In this document: positions 41,844 to 50,310 of the stretch, piece after piece | Numbering within the stretch: the stretch's first letter is position 1 | How the letters are laid out: every line of letters begins with the position of its first letter | NCBI GenBank assembly: GCA_047635695.1 | Contig: JBLILN010000003.1 | Location: 53,944-117,943, forward strand | Origin: UBA2136 sp047635695 | Lineage (GTDB): Bacteria > Pseudomonadota > Alphaproteobacteria > UBA2136 | Reading direction: 5' to 3' | DNA: 64,000 nucleotides | Made by a program: the position numbers and the translations under genes | Notes under the pieces: generated by a model | Seen by the model: only the letters and a program-made list of their open reading frames with translations | What the model was told of the DNA's origin: nothing | The model's database searches: none

Positions 41844-41859
41844 AGTTCCACGTGAAACG
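41844..41859. other. parS-like centromere site 2
   Basis: AGTTCCACGTGAAACG is the reverse complement of CGTTTCACGTGGAACT and shares 15 bp with site 1. It lies in the leader of mnmG, just before its ribosome-binding site. The site is about 11.4 kb from the putative oriC. Confidence 0.8.
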
Positions 41860-42030
41860 TATACGAGTTATAGGTAGTAAGCGACATAAAATCAAGTGCT
41901 TATAAATAATATATATTTTACCTTATAAATCAATGTGTTATGTGTGTCATATTTTACACATTATGGGGCATTTAAGCACTCCAAGAAAAGGAAGGGCTTA
42001 GGCTAACGGCTTGTAAGCGCCTATTTATAG

Positions 42031-42085
42031 AGGAATTGAAAGAGAATCGACGTGGAATTGTATAGGCATTAAGGGCGAACTTATC
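42031..42085. repeat. Degenerate 11-bp-period tandem array, copy B (4-5 units)
   Basis: Consecutive 11-bp units AGGAATTGAAA, GAGAATCGACG, TGGAATTGTAT, AGGCATTAAGG and a weaker GCGAACTTATC occupy the gap between the HIT gene and mnmG. The first unit differs by one base from the reverse complement of the last unit in array A. Confidence 0.65.
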
Positions 42086-42103
42086 CGCCCTTTTAAAGAA
42101 TTA

Positions 42104-42469
42104 CTAAACGAGTTTGCCGAGTTTCTCGCCCCCTAAGAGGTGGAAGTGCAGGTGAGGGACCTCTTGTCCTGAATGTTCGCCATTATTGGCGATTAATCTA
42201 AAACCTTCAGCGCTTAAACCTGCAAGCTCTGCTATTTCTGATATTTTAACCATAAGGTGTCCGAGGATAGCAGTGTCTTCCACTGACGTTACCCTTAAGT
42301 CCTTAATGTGCTTTTTAGGAATAACAAGGACATGAACCTTTGCTTTAGGTTGGATATCTCTAAAGGCTAAAATGTGATCGTCTTCATAAACTTTATCGGC
42401 AGGAATTTCACCGCGTAAAATTTTACCAAATATAGTTGGGTTGTTTTGTATGTTTTCTTGTAGGTCCAT
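42104..42469 (-). CDS. HIT-family nucleotide-binding hydrolase (HinT-like)
   Basis: A 121-residue histidine-triad protein. It has TIFGKILRGEIPADKVYEDDHILAFRDIQPKAKVHVLVIPKKHI, then GFRLIANNGEHSGQEVPHLHFHLLGG, where H-L-H-F-H-L-L carries the triad. HinT-type enzymes hydrolyse nucleoside phosphoramidates. The C-terminus KLGKLV is short, as in bacterial HinT. It is a single minus-strand gene upstream of mnmG, separated by ~270 bp that hold repeat array B and a parS-like site. Confidence 0.92.
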   Translation of the reverse strand: MDLQENIQNNPTIFGKILRGEIPADKVYEDDHILAFRDIQPKAKVHVLVIPKKHIKDLRVTSVEDTAILGHLMVKISEIAELAGLSAEGFRLIANNGEHSGQEVPHLHFHLLGGEKLGKLV

Positions 42470-42531
42470 ATATTAGTAAAATCCCTTGTATTTCTATTTA
42501 CACCTTTAAGGCTTACATTATATAAGAACAC

Positions 42532-42566
42532 AAAAAAACAGGCCTGACAATTCAGGCCTGTTTTTA
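42532..42566 (-). terminator. Terminator after the 154-residue gene
   Basis: On the minus strand, AAAACAGGCCTGAA and a TTCAGGCCTGTTTT-type complement form a long perfect stem, followed by a T run. It lies 11 bp beyond the stop at 42578. Confidence 0.9.
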
Positions 42567-42577
42567 TTCGCTAAAAT

Positions 42578-43042
42578 TTATTTTTTCTTATCGTCTTTAT
42601 CAAAAGTCATATCAAAAATATTACTATCTGGATTATCTTCTGGGTCATCAAGAAGGTTTGACGATTTAGGTTGAAACACTTCAGGCGCTTCTTGCTCGAC
42701 CTCATCGTAATATTTCCAAAGCTCATCACTAATGATCGTTGTTGTAAGCTGGCGGGCATGCGTATTGACGGCATGATTGTATAGATTATCAATCGTTTCA
42801 CCAAATTGATGGTAACACATTGATGTTAATGGCCCCCATTTTTGCATACCTGTGTAATAAAAATCAACAATGCGCATGTTGATAAATATCTGAGAGTCTT
42901 CAAAGCTCTTCATAATATCTGAAACAACTTCTGCGCATACTAAATAGACATGACCAGATTGATCGTCATGTTTAACGGGTAAACGAACAACAAAAGTGCC
43001 TGGGTCAATTTCGTAAGCTGGGAGATTAATAATTAAGTTCAT
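42578..43042 (-). CDS. Hypothetical protein, 154 residues, acidic C-terminus
   Basis: No signal peptide or membrane helix. The first ~115 residues form a mixed alpha/beta domain (LIINLPAYEIDPGTFVVRLP ... QIFINMRIVDFYYTG). The last ~40 are acidic (LLDDPEDNPDSN ... DKDDKKK). I do not recognise the family. It is a single minus-strand gene between the HIT gene and polA, with a terminator after it and a good GAGGTA ribosome site before the ATG. Confidence 0.6.
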   Translation of the reverse strand: MNLIINLPAYEIDPGTFVVRLPVKHDDQSGHVYLVCAEVVSDIMKSFEDSQIFINMRIVDFYYTGMQKWGPLTSMCYHQFGETIDNLYNHAVNTHARQLTTTIISDELWKYYDEVEQEAPEVFQPKSSNLLDDPEDNPDSNIFDMTFDKDDKKK

Positions 43043-43080
43043 AGTAGTACCTCGCTTAAAAGCAGGTGAATAAAATGTAA

Positions 43081-43109
43081 AAGGTTAGGTATTTGACTGA
43101 CCTAACCTT
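43081..43109 (-). terminator. polA terminator
   Basis: AAGGTTAGGT and ACCTAACCTT are perfect 10-bp arms around a 9-bp loop. On the minus strand the stem is followed by TTTTACATTTT, about 36 bp after the polA stop. Confidence 0.72.
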
Positions 43110-43144
43110 ATATAAATATATGCTTTAAATCAAGTAAATAAGCT

Positions 43145-45886
43145 TTAGTGCGCCTCATCCCAGTTTAGGGCACTTTGGGCGTCTACTTTTAAGGGTACAT
43201 CTAAAGACACAATATTTTCCATAATATCGCGCACAGCTTTATAAGTAGCATCTACCTCACCTTGAGGCACTTCAAACACCAATTCGTCATGTACTTGCAT
43301 TAAGACTTCACAATGCAAGCCTAACTTTTTGATTTTATCTTCAATAACAATCATTACTTTTTTAATAATATCGGCATTAGCGCCTTGAAGAGGGGCATTA
43401 ATGGCAGCACGCTCGGCGCCCGCGCGTAACATAGGGTGTTTTTCATTAATATTGGGGAAATGGACACGGCGGCCATAAAGGGTTTCTATATAGCCATATT
43501 CATGGGCTTTTTGTTTATAACCATCTAAAAATGTACGTACACCGCTATAATGTTCAAAGTAACTTTCAATATAACTTGCCGCTTCCGCTTGCGTAACACC
43601 AATATGCTTTGCCAAGCTTGTTTTACCCATACCGTAAACCAAACCAAAGTTAATGGCCTTAGCTGCACTACGCTGATTACTTGTCACTTCCTCGAGTGGT
43701 ACATTAAAAATTTGATGTGCCGTTACCGCGTGAATGTCTTTATCTTCAACAAAGGCTGTTTGTAAAGCCTCAGAGCCGCTTAAATGCGCCAATAAACGCA
43801 ATTCAATTTGTGAATAGTCGGCACACATCAACACATAGCCGTCCTTAGCAATAAAGGTTTGTCGTATTTTACGGCCGTCTTGGCTACGTGCAGGGATATT
43901 TTGCAAGTTAGGGTCTGATGATGAAAAACGACCTGTAGCTGCACCTATTTGATGATATGACGTATGTACACGCCCTGTTTTAGGGTTAATTTGTCCTATA
44001 AGCGCTTCTGTGTACGTGCTTCTTAGTTTTGCCAAGCCACGGTATTTAACAACCTCTGCGCAAATCTCATTTTCTTCAGCGAGTTTTTCAAGGATATCTG
44101 CCTTGGTAGATCGTTTTTTAGATTTTTGTTCGAGGCCCATTTTATCGAAGAGTATTTCACCTAATTGTTTGGGTGAATTAATATTAAACTCTTCCCCTGC
44201 TAAAGCGTAAATTTTAGCTTCGTGTGTTTTGAGGCGTCCTTCAAATTCAAATGATAATTTTTCCAGGTGATTTCTGTCCACCAACACACCACGTTGCTCC
44301 ATGCCCATAAGTACAGGAATAAGCGGTCTTTCTATTGTTTCATATAAATTTTTAATGGGTGCATTTTCAACCATGTCTATACGTTTTTTAAGAACGTGAT
44401 AGAGGCGCAGTGTAATATCAGCGTCCTCTGCTGCGTATTGCGTGGCTTCCTTGACAGCGACTTTATCAAATGTCACCTGTTTTTTACCAACACCCGCTAC
44501 CTCTTTAAAAGGAATGCAGTGGTGATCAAGATGCAGCTTAGCCAGCGCATCCATACCGTGTCCGTGTAAACCTGCGTCTAAACAAGCGGACATCACCATT
44601 GTGTCTTCAATACCGTGCACATCGAGGCCTTCGCCCTTAAATATATGCATATCGTACTTGATGTTTTGGCCAATTTTTGTGTATGCACTGTCGGCGAGGA
44701 AAGGCTTTAGCTTCGCCAGTACATGGGCTTTATTAAGCTGTTTGATGTCACCAAACAAGGTATCACCTGTATGGTCTAAAGGAATATAACAAGCTTCATT
44801 TTCTTGTACTGAAAGAGAAATGCCGACTAACTTGGCTTGCATAAAGTCTAGTGATGTTGTTTCAGTATCAATGGCGAATATTTTATGTTTCTCAAGCAAG
44901 TTAAGCCATTTATCGAGAAGGGCGTCGCTGTCGACCGTTTCGTATTGCACCGTCACTTTAATGGGTTCTTCTGCTGGGCTGATCGCTTTAGGTTTGATTA
45001 CTGTTGTATCATTTTGACCTACCTTAGCCTTACCAAAAAGCTTGGCTGCACGTGCTTTGAGGCGGTTAAATTCCATATCATCTAAAAACACTTCCGCTGA
45101 TGCGGCATTGGGGCTATAAACCAAGCTTTCTAATGACTGAGACAAGGGCACTTCATGGCTTAAGGTGACGAGTTTTTTAGACAAAAAGGCATTGTCTTTG
45201 TTTTCCAGAAGGCTTTGTTTTAATTTTTCACGCTCTACTTGATCAATATTTGCATACAAGTTTTCAAGGCTGCCAAATTGGTCAATAAGTTTTGACGCTG
45301 TTTTAGGGCCGATACTTTTTACGCCAGGAATATTGTCACTGGCATCTCCTATCAAAGATTGCACTTCTATAACCTTGTCGGGTGTGACAGAAAATTTATC
45401 AAACACCTGCTCGGCTTTAATGTGTAGGTCTTTCATGGTGTCAAACATAGAAACATCGTCATTCACCAATTGCATCAGATCTTTATCGGATGAAACAATA
45501 ACCACTTCCGTTTCTTCGTTGTATTTGTGGGCAAGCGTAGCGATGATATCATCCGCCTCAAAACCGTCCACTTTCAGCGTCACAATACCAAAAGCTTGCA
45601 CCAAAGGCTCCAGCATAGGTATTTGAATTTTCATTTCCTCGTCCACCTCTTTGCGGTGCGCTTTATATTCGCTGTACAAGTCGTGACGGAAGTTACGGGG
45701 CACGTCCAACGCAACGGCTAAATATTCTGGCTGAAGATCATCAATGACCTTCAAAAGCATTTGGGTGAAACCATAAAGAGCATTGGTTGGCATACCGTCA
45801 CTTCGGTTAAGGGCACGCACGGCATAATAAGCACGAAATAAAAAATTAAACCCGTCAATTACAACTAATTTTTTCTTGGCCGCCAT
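43145..45886 (-). CDS. polA: DNA polymerase I
   Basis: A 913-residue three-domain enzyme. The 5' nuclease domain (about 1-290) begins LVVIDGFNFLFRAYYA and has GFEADDIIATLA and SSDKDLMQLV. The 3'-5' exonuclease domain (about 315-515) retains FAIDTETTSLD (D and E), so proofreading is probably active. The polymerase domain has GATTGRFSSSDPNLQNIP, CADYSQIELRLLAHLSG (~690), RSAAKAINFGLVYGMG, and QVHDELVFEVP (~870). It fills gaps and removes RNA primers. Length matches E. coli (928). It is transcribed alone and away from the putative origin. Confidence 0.97.
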   Translation of the reverse strand: MAAKKKLVVIDGFNFLFRAYYAVRALNRSDGMPTNALYGFTQMLLKVIDDLQPEYLAVALDVPRNFRHDLYSEYKAHRKEVDEEMKIQIPMLEPLVQAFGIVTLKVDGFEADDIIATLAHKYNEETEVVIVSSDKDLMQLVNDDVSMFDTMKDLHIKAEQVFDKFSVTPDKVIEVQSLIGDASDNIPGVKSIGPKTASKLIDQFGSLENLYANIDQVEREKLKQSLLENKDNAFLSKKLVTLSHEVPLSQSLESLVYSPNAASAEVFLDDMEFNRLKARAAKLFGKAKVGQNDTTVIKPKAISPAEEPIKVTVQYETVDSDALLDKWLNLLEKHKIFAIDTETTSLDFMQAKLVGISLSVQENEACYIPLDHTGDTLFGDIKQLNKAHVLAKLKPFLADSAYTKIGQNIKYDMHIFKGEGLDVHGIEDTMVMSACLDAGLHGHGMDALAKLHLDHHCIPFKEVAGVGKKQVTFDKVAVKEATQYAAEDADITLRLYHVLKKRIDMVENAPIKNLYETIERPLIPVLMGMEQRGVLVDRNHLEKLSFEFEGRLKTHEAKIYALAGEEFNINSPKQLGEILFDKMGLEQKSKKRSTKADILEKLAEENEICAEVVKYRGLAKLRSTYTEALIGQINPKTGRVHTSYHQIGAATGRFSSSDPNLQNIPARSQDGRKIRQTFIAKDGYVLMCADYSQIELRLLAHLSGSEALQTAFVEDKDIHAVTAHQIFNVPLEEVTSNQRSAAKAINFGLVYGMGKTSLAKHIGVTQAEAASYIESYFEHYSGVRTFLDGYKQKAHEYGYIETLYGRRVHFPNINEKHPMLRAGAERAAINAPLQGANADIIKKVMIVIEDKIKKLGLHCEVLMQVHDELVFEVPQGEVDATYKAVRDIMENIVSLDVPLKVDAQSALNWDEAH

Positions 45887-45930
45887 ACACTATATCCTTC
45901 TCAAATTTTTTACACTTTAACAGAAAATAC

Positions 45931-45958
45931 AAAAAAAGGCGCTCAAAAGCACCTTTTT
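45931..45958 (-). terminator. Terminator after the 184-residue gene
   Basis: AAAAAGGCGCT pairs with AGCACCTTTTT (one G-T pair) around a CAAA loop; the minus strand continues with Ts. It lies 16 bp after the stop at 45974. Confidence 0.8.
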
Positions 45959-45973
45959 AAATAACAGCAAAGT

Positions 45974-46528
45974 CTATTTCTTTAAATGACCCGAAATGCG
46001 CCCTTGCGGTGTAATATAAATAGAACCTGAATAAGGCTCAACAAAATTTAAACTATAGAGATAACCGCGCTTACCAATGCGTAATTCAGCGCTTGCATTT
46101 TCGAGGTCTTCATCATCGAGCTCAATAGAATCAACCTTGTTCACATAAGCTTTAATACTACCTGCTGCGTTATAATATAAATTTGTTGATAATGTTACTA
46201 AACGGCTGTCGGGTAATACAATGAAGTTTTCTTTATCGGCACCTGTAATGTATACAATAGTGGCCAATTTGCCTGCATATATAATACTTTTTTCAGCACA
46301 GTCATTGTCGATATCGAATTTTTCAAGTGCGACTTCACAGCCATTAACTTTTTGGATGACCTTTTTCACAGGGGTGCTTGGAGTGGCTGTATCAAGCGTT
46401 GATATTTTATCTTTCATCGACTGGAAGCCTTTAGAAAAAGAATGCTCTGTGGGCGTGTCGCTCATCATAAAATAAGCACCACTTAAAATGACAGCTAAAA
46501 AAGCCAACAAGATATAAATATTTTTCAT
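45974..46528 (-). CDS. Hypothetical exported/anchored protein, 184 residues
   Basis: An N-terminal hydrophobic segment (about 4-22, YILLAFLAVILSGAYFMM) could be a signal anchor; there is no lipobox. The mature part has two cysteines (NGCEVALEKF, DNDCAEK) 12 residues apart that may pair, and then a beta-rich domain (TIVYITGADKENFIVLPDSRLVTL ... GRISGHLKK). No family is recognised. Its start overlaps the last base of the smr gene stop, so it is co-translated with the run hemC-hemD-mic60-hemY-smr. This makes an envelope role plausible but unproven. Confidence 0.6.
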   Translation of the reverse strand: MKNIYILLAFLAVILSGAYFMMSDTPTEHSFSKGFQSMKDKISTLDTATPSTPVKKVIQKVNGCEVALEKFDIDNDCAEKSIIYAGKLATIVYITGADKENFIVLPDSRLVTLSTNLYYNAAGSIKAYVNKVDSIELDDEDLENASAELRIGKRGYLYSLNFVEPYSGSIYITPQGRISGHLKK

Positions 46529-47154
46529 TAAAATAAATCCTCTTCGTTTATAATTTCATTTTGTCTGTTTTTTCTTATTAGAACATAAACAGCACCGCTA
46601 CCACCGTGTTTTGCTTGGGCGGTATGATAAGCTAAAACGGCTGAGCTATTTTCTAGCCAGCCACATATGTTAGCCTTTATGATACCCATTTGTCCATCTT
46701 GGCCATAACCTTTACCTTTGCCATGAACAATAAGAACACAGCGAAGGGAAGCACTGTAAGCCTTCACTAAAAAATCATTTAAATAACCCCATGCTTCATC
46801 TTCTTTAAGGCCATGTAAATCTAACTTAGCTTCATAAGGGGTAAAGCCTTTTTTGAGTTTGGAAAAAACATCGGGGCTTATACTGGCCCTTACGGCTGAA
46901 AAAAGGTTAACCAAGCGCTCTTTTTTAATAAAAGGCTCATCTGAACTTGGCAAATGTGCTTGAGGTACTTTATCTAAAAAGGCATTGGGTCTCGCCTCAT
47001 GAGGATAAGCCTCTTTAACAGTTTCTTCATCTTCGTTAAAGTCTTCAACCTCATAGGCGTCTGTATGTATACGGTATGTTTCGTCTTTTTTCAAAGGCTC
47101 AACATCTTCTATTTCTGCTGCCCAGTCAGCGTCGACAATAACTTTTTTATCCAT
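46528..47154 (-). CDS. Smr-domain protein
   Basis: A 208-residue protein: an acidic N-terminal half, then an Smr domain (about 110-200) with the diagnostic YEAKLDLHGLKEDEAWGYLNDFL and VLIVHGKGKGYG, a later TAQAKHGGSGAVYVLIR. Smr domains are nucleic-acid endonucleases or rRNA/mRNA-binding domains, often in translation rescue. Near oriC, Smr-domain proteins follow mltA and the Tim44-domain gene in several Alphaproteobacteria; here hemC-hemD-mic60-hemY lie between. Its start overlaps hemY by one base. Confidence 0.85.
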   Translation of the reverse strand: MDKKVIVDADWAAEIEDVEPLKKDETYRIHTDAYEVEDFNEDEETVKEAYPHEARPNAFLDKVPQAHLPSSDEPFIKKERLVNLFSAVRASISPDVFSKLKKGFTPYEAKLDLHGLKEDEAWGYLNDFLVKAYSASLRCVLIVHGKGKGYGQDGQMGIIKANICGWLENSSAVLAYHTAQAKHGGSGAVYVLIRKNRQNEIINEEDLF

Positions 47155-48449
47155 TATTGAGACCTCTTTGTTAAAAGGCTTAAATATTTACTTGGTTTCC
47201 CTATCTGCACTTTACTGCTTTCGATATATGTTTCTTGCCAGCTTTGATAGCTTTGCAATAAATCATGCCCTTCAAATACATAAGTTTCACTTTTTTCTAG
47301 CTTCACTAAAATATCTTTAACTTCTTGTTCATGCCCTTCTATAGAGCTAGCCGCTGTGGCCATCAAAATATCTACCTGCTTGCAGCTGTGTAAAGCGTCT
47401 GCTTTTTTTAAAAACGTTAAAGCCTCTGGCAGTTTAAGTTGACGTATAAGCTCTTTACCTTGGATAAAATAACCCACAAAAGTATTGTCACGTCCTTTAA
47501 GTAATGCCTTTAAGCGTCTTTTATAATATTTACTGTCTTCGTCCTTTATAATATCAACCCAAAGTGCGTAAACGGATAAATCTGCTGTATGTTGGAAGAA
47601 AGCATTTAATACTTTCAAGGCCTTTTTAATGTCTTGATTCGATATGTAAATTTCAACCATATTTCTGATAGCAGGTATACAGTTCTTTTGCGCTTTGAGT
47701 GATTTTTCTAAAAGCTTTAATTTGTCCTTGCCTGACGTTAACTTGGCCATTGCAATATATATAAAGGATTCATCTTCATCTAATTTTTCTGACGTATAAG
47801 AACCATGTTTTTGTACAACAGGGATAAACGTCAAAGCTTCCTTAAAACTTTTAAGGTGTAGATGTGCCTGAAACAGGTTATCGACAACATAACTACTTTT
47901 TGGCTTTAATAAATAAGCCTGCAAAGCATAGGTTTGAACTTCTTGCCAGTCTGCTTGTTTGATGGCTTGATCTATAAGGCCTTTCAGGCCGATAAATTGC
48001 CCCTTACTGCTTTGTGCCAGTTCTTTGTAGTAACCAATCGCTTTTGTGGTTTGACCGTTTAAACTTGCACTGTCTGCGCTTAATACATGGCTTAAGCGTT
48101 TGTCGGGCAATAATCCTTGTGTTTTCTCTGCTAGCTTTTTAGCTTTGTGATGCTCACCTGCGCTTAATGCCTCTAAACCTTCTAAAAAATATGAAAACCC
48201 TTGTTCATAACGTCTTTTATAACGCCAGCGTTCAAAGGTATAAGGCGCCTGCATCAAAAAAGCCCAAAGCTGGCCACCAAAGAAAAAGACAATGCAGAAA
48301 AAGGCTATAGCTGAAGCTAAAAATGTTGCCTGCATACGGAGTTCGTAACCGTGCCAGCGTATAATAGCTTCACCTGCGTCATTGGCACCTTGTTGGATAA
48401 AAAAACCAAGGCCAAATAGAAGTAAAATAAAGAATAAAAGCCTTATCAT
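47154..48449 (-). CDS. hemY: HemY-like membrane protein with TPR-like repeats
   Basis: A 431-residue protein: two membrane helices (about 3-20 and 40-62), then a long helical region of TPR-like repeats (for example AEKTQGLLPDKRLSHVLSADSASLNGQTTKAIGYY). This is the HemY-N architecture found next to hemC/hemD; in Gammaproteobacteria such proteins help heme synthesis, without being the protoporphyrinogen oxidase of the same name. The neighbour upstream is the mitofilin-like gene, overlapping by 4 bp (ATGA), and the smr gene follows with a 1-base overlap. Enzymatic function cannot be assigned. Confidence 0.78.
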   Translation of the reverse strand: MIRLLFFILLLFGLGFFIQQGANDAGEAIIRWHGYELRMQATFLASAIAFFCIVFFFGGQLWAFLMQAPYTFERWRYKRRYEQGFSYFLEGLEALSAGEHHKAKKLAEKTQGLLPDKRLSHVLSADSASLNGQTTKAIGYYKELAQSSKGQFIGLKGLIDQAIKQADWQEVQTYALQAYLLKPKSSYVVDNLFQAHLHLKSFKEALTFIPVVQKHGSYTSEKLDEDESFIYIAMAKLTSGKDKLKLLEKSLKAQKNCIPAIRNMVEIYISNQDIKKALKVLNAFFQHTADLSVYALWVDIIKDEDSKYYKRRLKALLKGRDNTFVGYFIQGKELIRQLKLPEALTFLKKADALHSCKQVDILMATAASSIEGHEQEVKDILVKLEKSETYVFEGHDLLQSYQSWQETYIESSKVQIGKPSKYLSLLTKRSQ

Positions 48450-49558
48450 TGCACGCTCATTACATAACTATCACTATAAACAGAAACAACATCATTTAAA
48501 GCGGCTTGCTGTTTGATGTAAGTTTTAATTTTTGCCTTAAACGGGTTCACACGCGTGTCTCTTTCAAAAGATTTTTCATGCGCTATAATCGCTTGAGCTT
48601 TGTCCACGTTACCGCGTGAAAGTGCTTGCTGTATATTATTTAGTGCTATGACCCACGGCTGGTTTTCGCCTTCCACGCTAAGTTTTTTAACTTCAACCCA
48701 GTCGGCTAAATATCTTTTAGCGTCCGCCACGTAACCTTCTTCTTTTGATGGCTCTTGTAATAAATCTTCCACTTCTGGCGCACCTTGTTGCATAAGCCTA
48801 CCTGCAAGCAATGCTAGCTCTGTTAATGTCACAGGGCCTTCATCTGGTGTAATGGCTATTAATTTCGCAACGGCTTCCACCATTTTTTCATTATGTGCAA
48901 CTGTGTTACTAAAATCTTTGAGGTTATTTAACTGCTTGTGGCTGACATTACCGCGGTTATATGAATCGGTCAAAAATATCATCATTTGGCCAAGGAATAT
49001 ACGGCTTGGGTTTTGAATTTTTGTTTCTTCGTCTTTTTTCTGTTGTAGCGTTATAATTTCTTGCTGTAGTTGAGCCAAGCGTACATCCAAACCAAGGGCT
49101 GTTTTAGAAATAGCATCAAGCTGTTCAACGGTGCGTAACTCACGTTTTGTAATAACTTTTAGGGCGTTTTCAACAGATTCAACGTTTTTTTGTAGTAAAA
49201 CTTCAAGTTCATCCATTGACTGAATATCTGTTATAAGCTCGCTTTCGTTCACACGGATATTTTCAGGACCGCCAACAATATCAACCTTTGTTGGTATTGT
49301 AATACTTGTGCGGGCCACAACTGGTTTAGCTTTTAAAGGTTCACCCATACCTATCAATGTGTCTGATGGTAAGATATTCGCTAGAACAACGACTGAAACA
49401 AGCGCTGCCGATACAGCGTACCATGCAATATTTTTTTTAGGGTTATCATGAAAGGTCATTGGCGTGTCAACTTTTTTGACCCGTTTAGAGGCTGTTGTTT
49501 TCTTTACAGCTTTTTTGCTAACCGTATTTTTTGTTGTTTTTTTGTTATTTTCAGCCAT
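48446..49558 (-). CDS. Mitofilin/Mic60-like inner-membrane protein
   Basis: A 370-residue protein: a Lys/Thr/Val-rich cytoplasmic N-terminus (about 1-45), one membrane helix (about 47-64, AWYAVSAALVSVVVLANIL), a coiled coil (about 110-180) and a C-terminal domain with the mitofilin rhythm ALSRGNVDKAQAIIAHEK (~310). Alphaproteobacterial Mic60 homologues occur between hemD and hemY, exactly as here; they shape intracytoplasmic membranes in some species, and mitochondrial Mic60 forms crista junctions. The assignment rests on topology plus this conserved locus. Its stop overlaps the hemY start. Confidence 0.75.
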   Translation of the reverse strand: MAENNKKTTKNTVSKKAVKKTTASKRVKKVDTPMTFHDNPKKNIAWYAVSAALVSVVVLANILPSDTLIGMGEPLKAKPVVARTSITIPTKVDIVGGPENIRVNESELITDIQSMDELEVLLQKNVESVENALKVITKRELRTVEQLDAISKTALGLDVRLAQLQQEIITLQQKKDEETKIQNPSRIFLGQMMIFLTDSYNRGNVSHKQLNNLKDFSNTVAHNEKMVEAVAKLIAITPDEGPVTLTELALLAGRLMQQGAPEVEDLLQEPSKEEGYVADAKRYLADWVEVKKLSVEGENQPWVIALNNIQQALSRGNVDKAQAIIAHEKSFERDTRVNPFKAKIKTYIKQQAALNDVVSVYSDSYVMSVQ

Positions 49559-49634
49559 GCTTTCAACCCTTGTAAAATTTGTACTATGTCAATAATAGTT
49601 TAATACGTGGGTAAAAACGAATATTTTTTTCTTT

Positions 49635-50303
49635 TTATAATGCTTGCATGACATTTTTGACAGATTCAAGCCTTGGTGCAGCTGTAATGTATATGGCTTT
49701 ATATTCGGAACAACAGTCTGCGATATTTTCACTGAAGGTAATCACACTCAAATTTTCGGGATTTAAATGATTTTCTTTCATCAACTTTGTGAATGTTTCC
49801 GCCCCTTGAGTGGAAAAAAAGACAATCGCTTTTAAATCATCACTTTGTATAATGTCCAATGTCTTATCATCAATATATTCTGTATACTTTGTATGATAAG
49901 CCAAGCGTTTCTCAACTTGAATACCTGCAGACTCTAATATGGTATACCATGATATATCTGCCATATCACCTGCTGCATGTACCAACTTTTCAGGCGGAAA
50001 ACGCCTGGCAATTTGCTTTGCCATATCTTCTGCGCCTGCATTGCCTGTAAAAGCTATACGGCGACCTGTGTCCCGTGCTTCTTTTTCCGTAACCTCGCCC
50101 ACACAAAAAAAGGGTAATTTCGTTTGCGGAATCGCTAAAACGGCATTGGGACTGGTAACAATAAACCCATCGTCTTCTGCTTGAATATCAATTTTATTAA
50201 AAACAGTTGATGACACCGCAAAAGACGCCACCTCAATATCTGAAGCTTTAAAAAACTTTTCTGTTTTTTTAAGTTGGTCTTTGGTACGAACAAGTAGAAA
50301 CAT
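49635..50303 (-). CDS. hemD: Uroporphyrinogen-III synthase
   Basis: A protein of about 222 residues. I start it at the ATG at 50303, eight bases past the hemC stop, because AGAAG lies 4 nt before it; an upstream ATG at 50375 would overlap hemC by 64 bp. HemD is poorly conserved, but the two-domain pattern fits: VRTKDQLKKTEKFFKA at the start, FIVTSPNAVLAI, FFCVGEVTEKEARDTG, IVFFSTQGAETFTKLMKE and VITFSENIADCC. It closes and inverts ring D of hydroxymethylbilane to give uroporphyrinogen III. The hemC neighbour makes the assignment firm. Confidence 0.85.
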   Translation of the reverse strand: MFLLVRTKDQLKKTEKFFKASDIEVASFAVSSTVFNKIDIQAEDDGFIVTSPNAVLAIPQTKLPFFCVGEVTEKEARDTGRRIAFTGNAGAEDMAKQIARRFPPEKLVHAAGDMADISWYTILESAGIQVEKRLAYHTKYTEYIDDKTLDIIQSDDLKAIVFFSTQGAETFTKLMKENHLNPENLSVITFSENIADCCSEYKAIYITAAPRLESVKNVMQAL

Positions 50304-50310
50304 AAAGCTT

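Noticed and set aside
42043..42060. Sequence GAATCGACGTGGAATTG near mnmG as another parS
   Set aside because: The core is GACGTGGAAT rather than CACGTGGAAC; it is better explained as part of the 11-bp repeat array.
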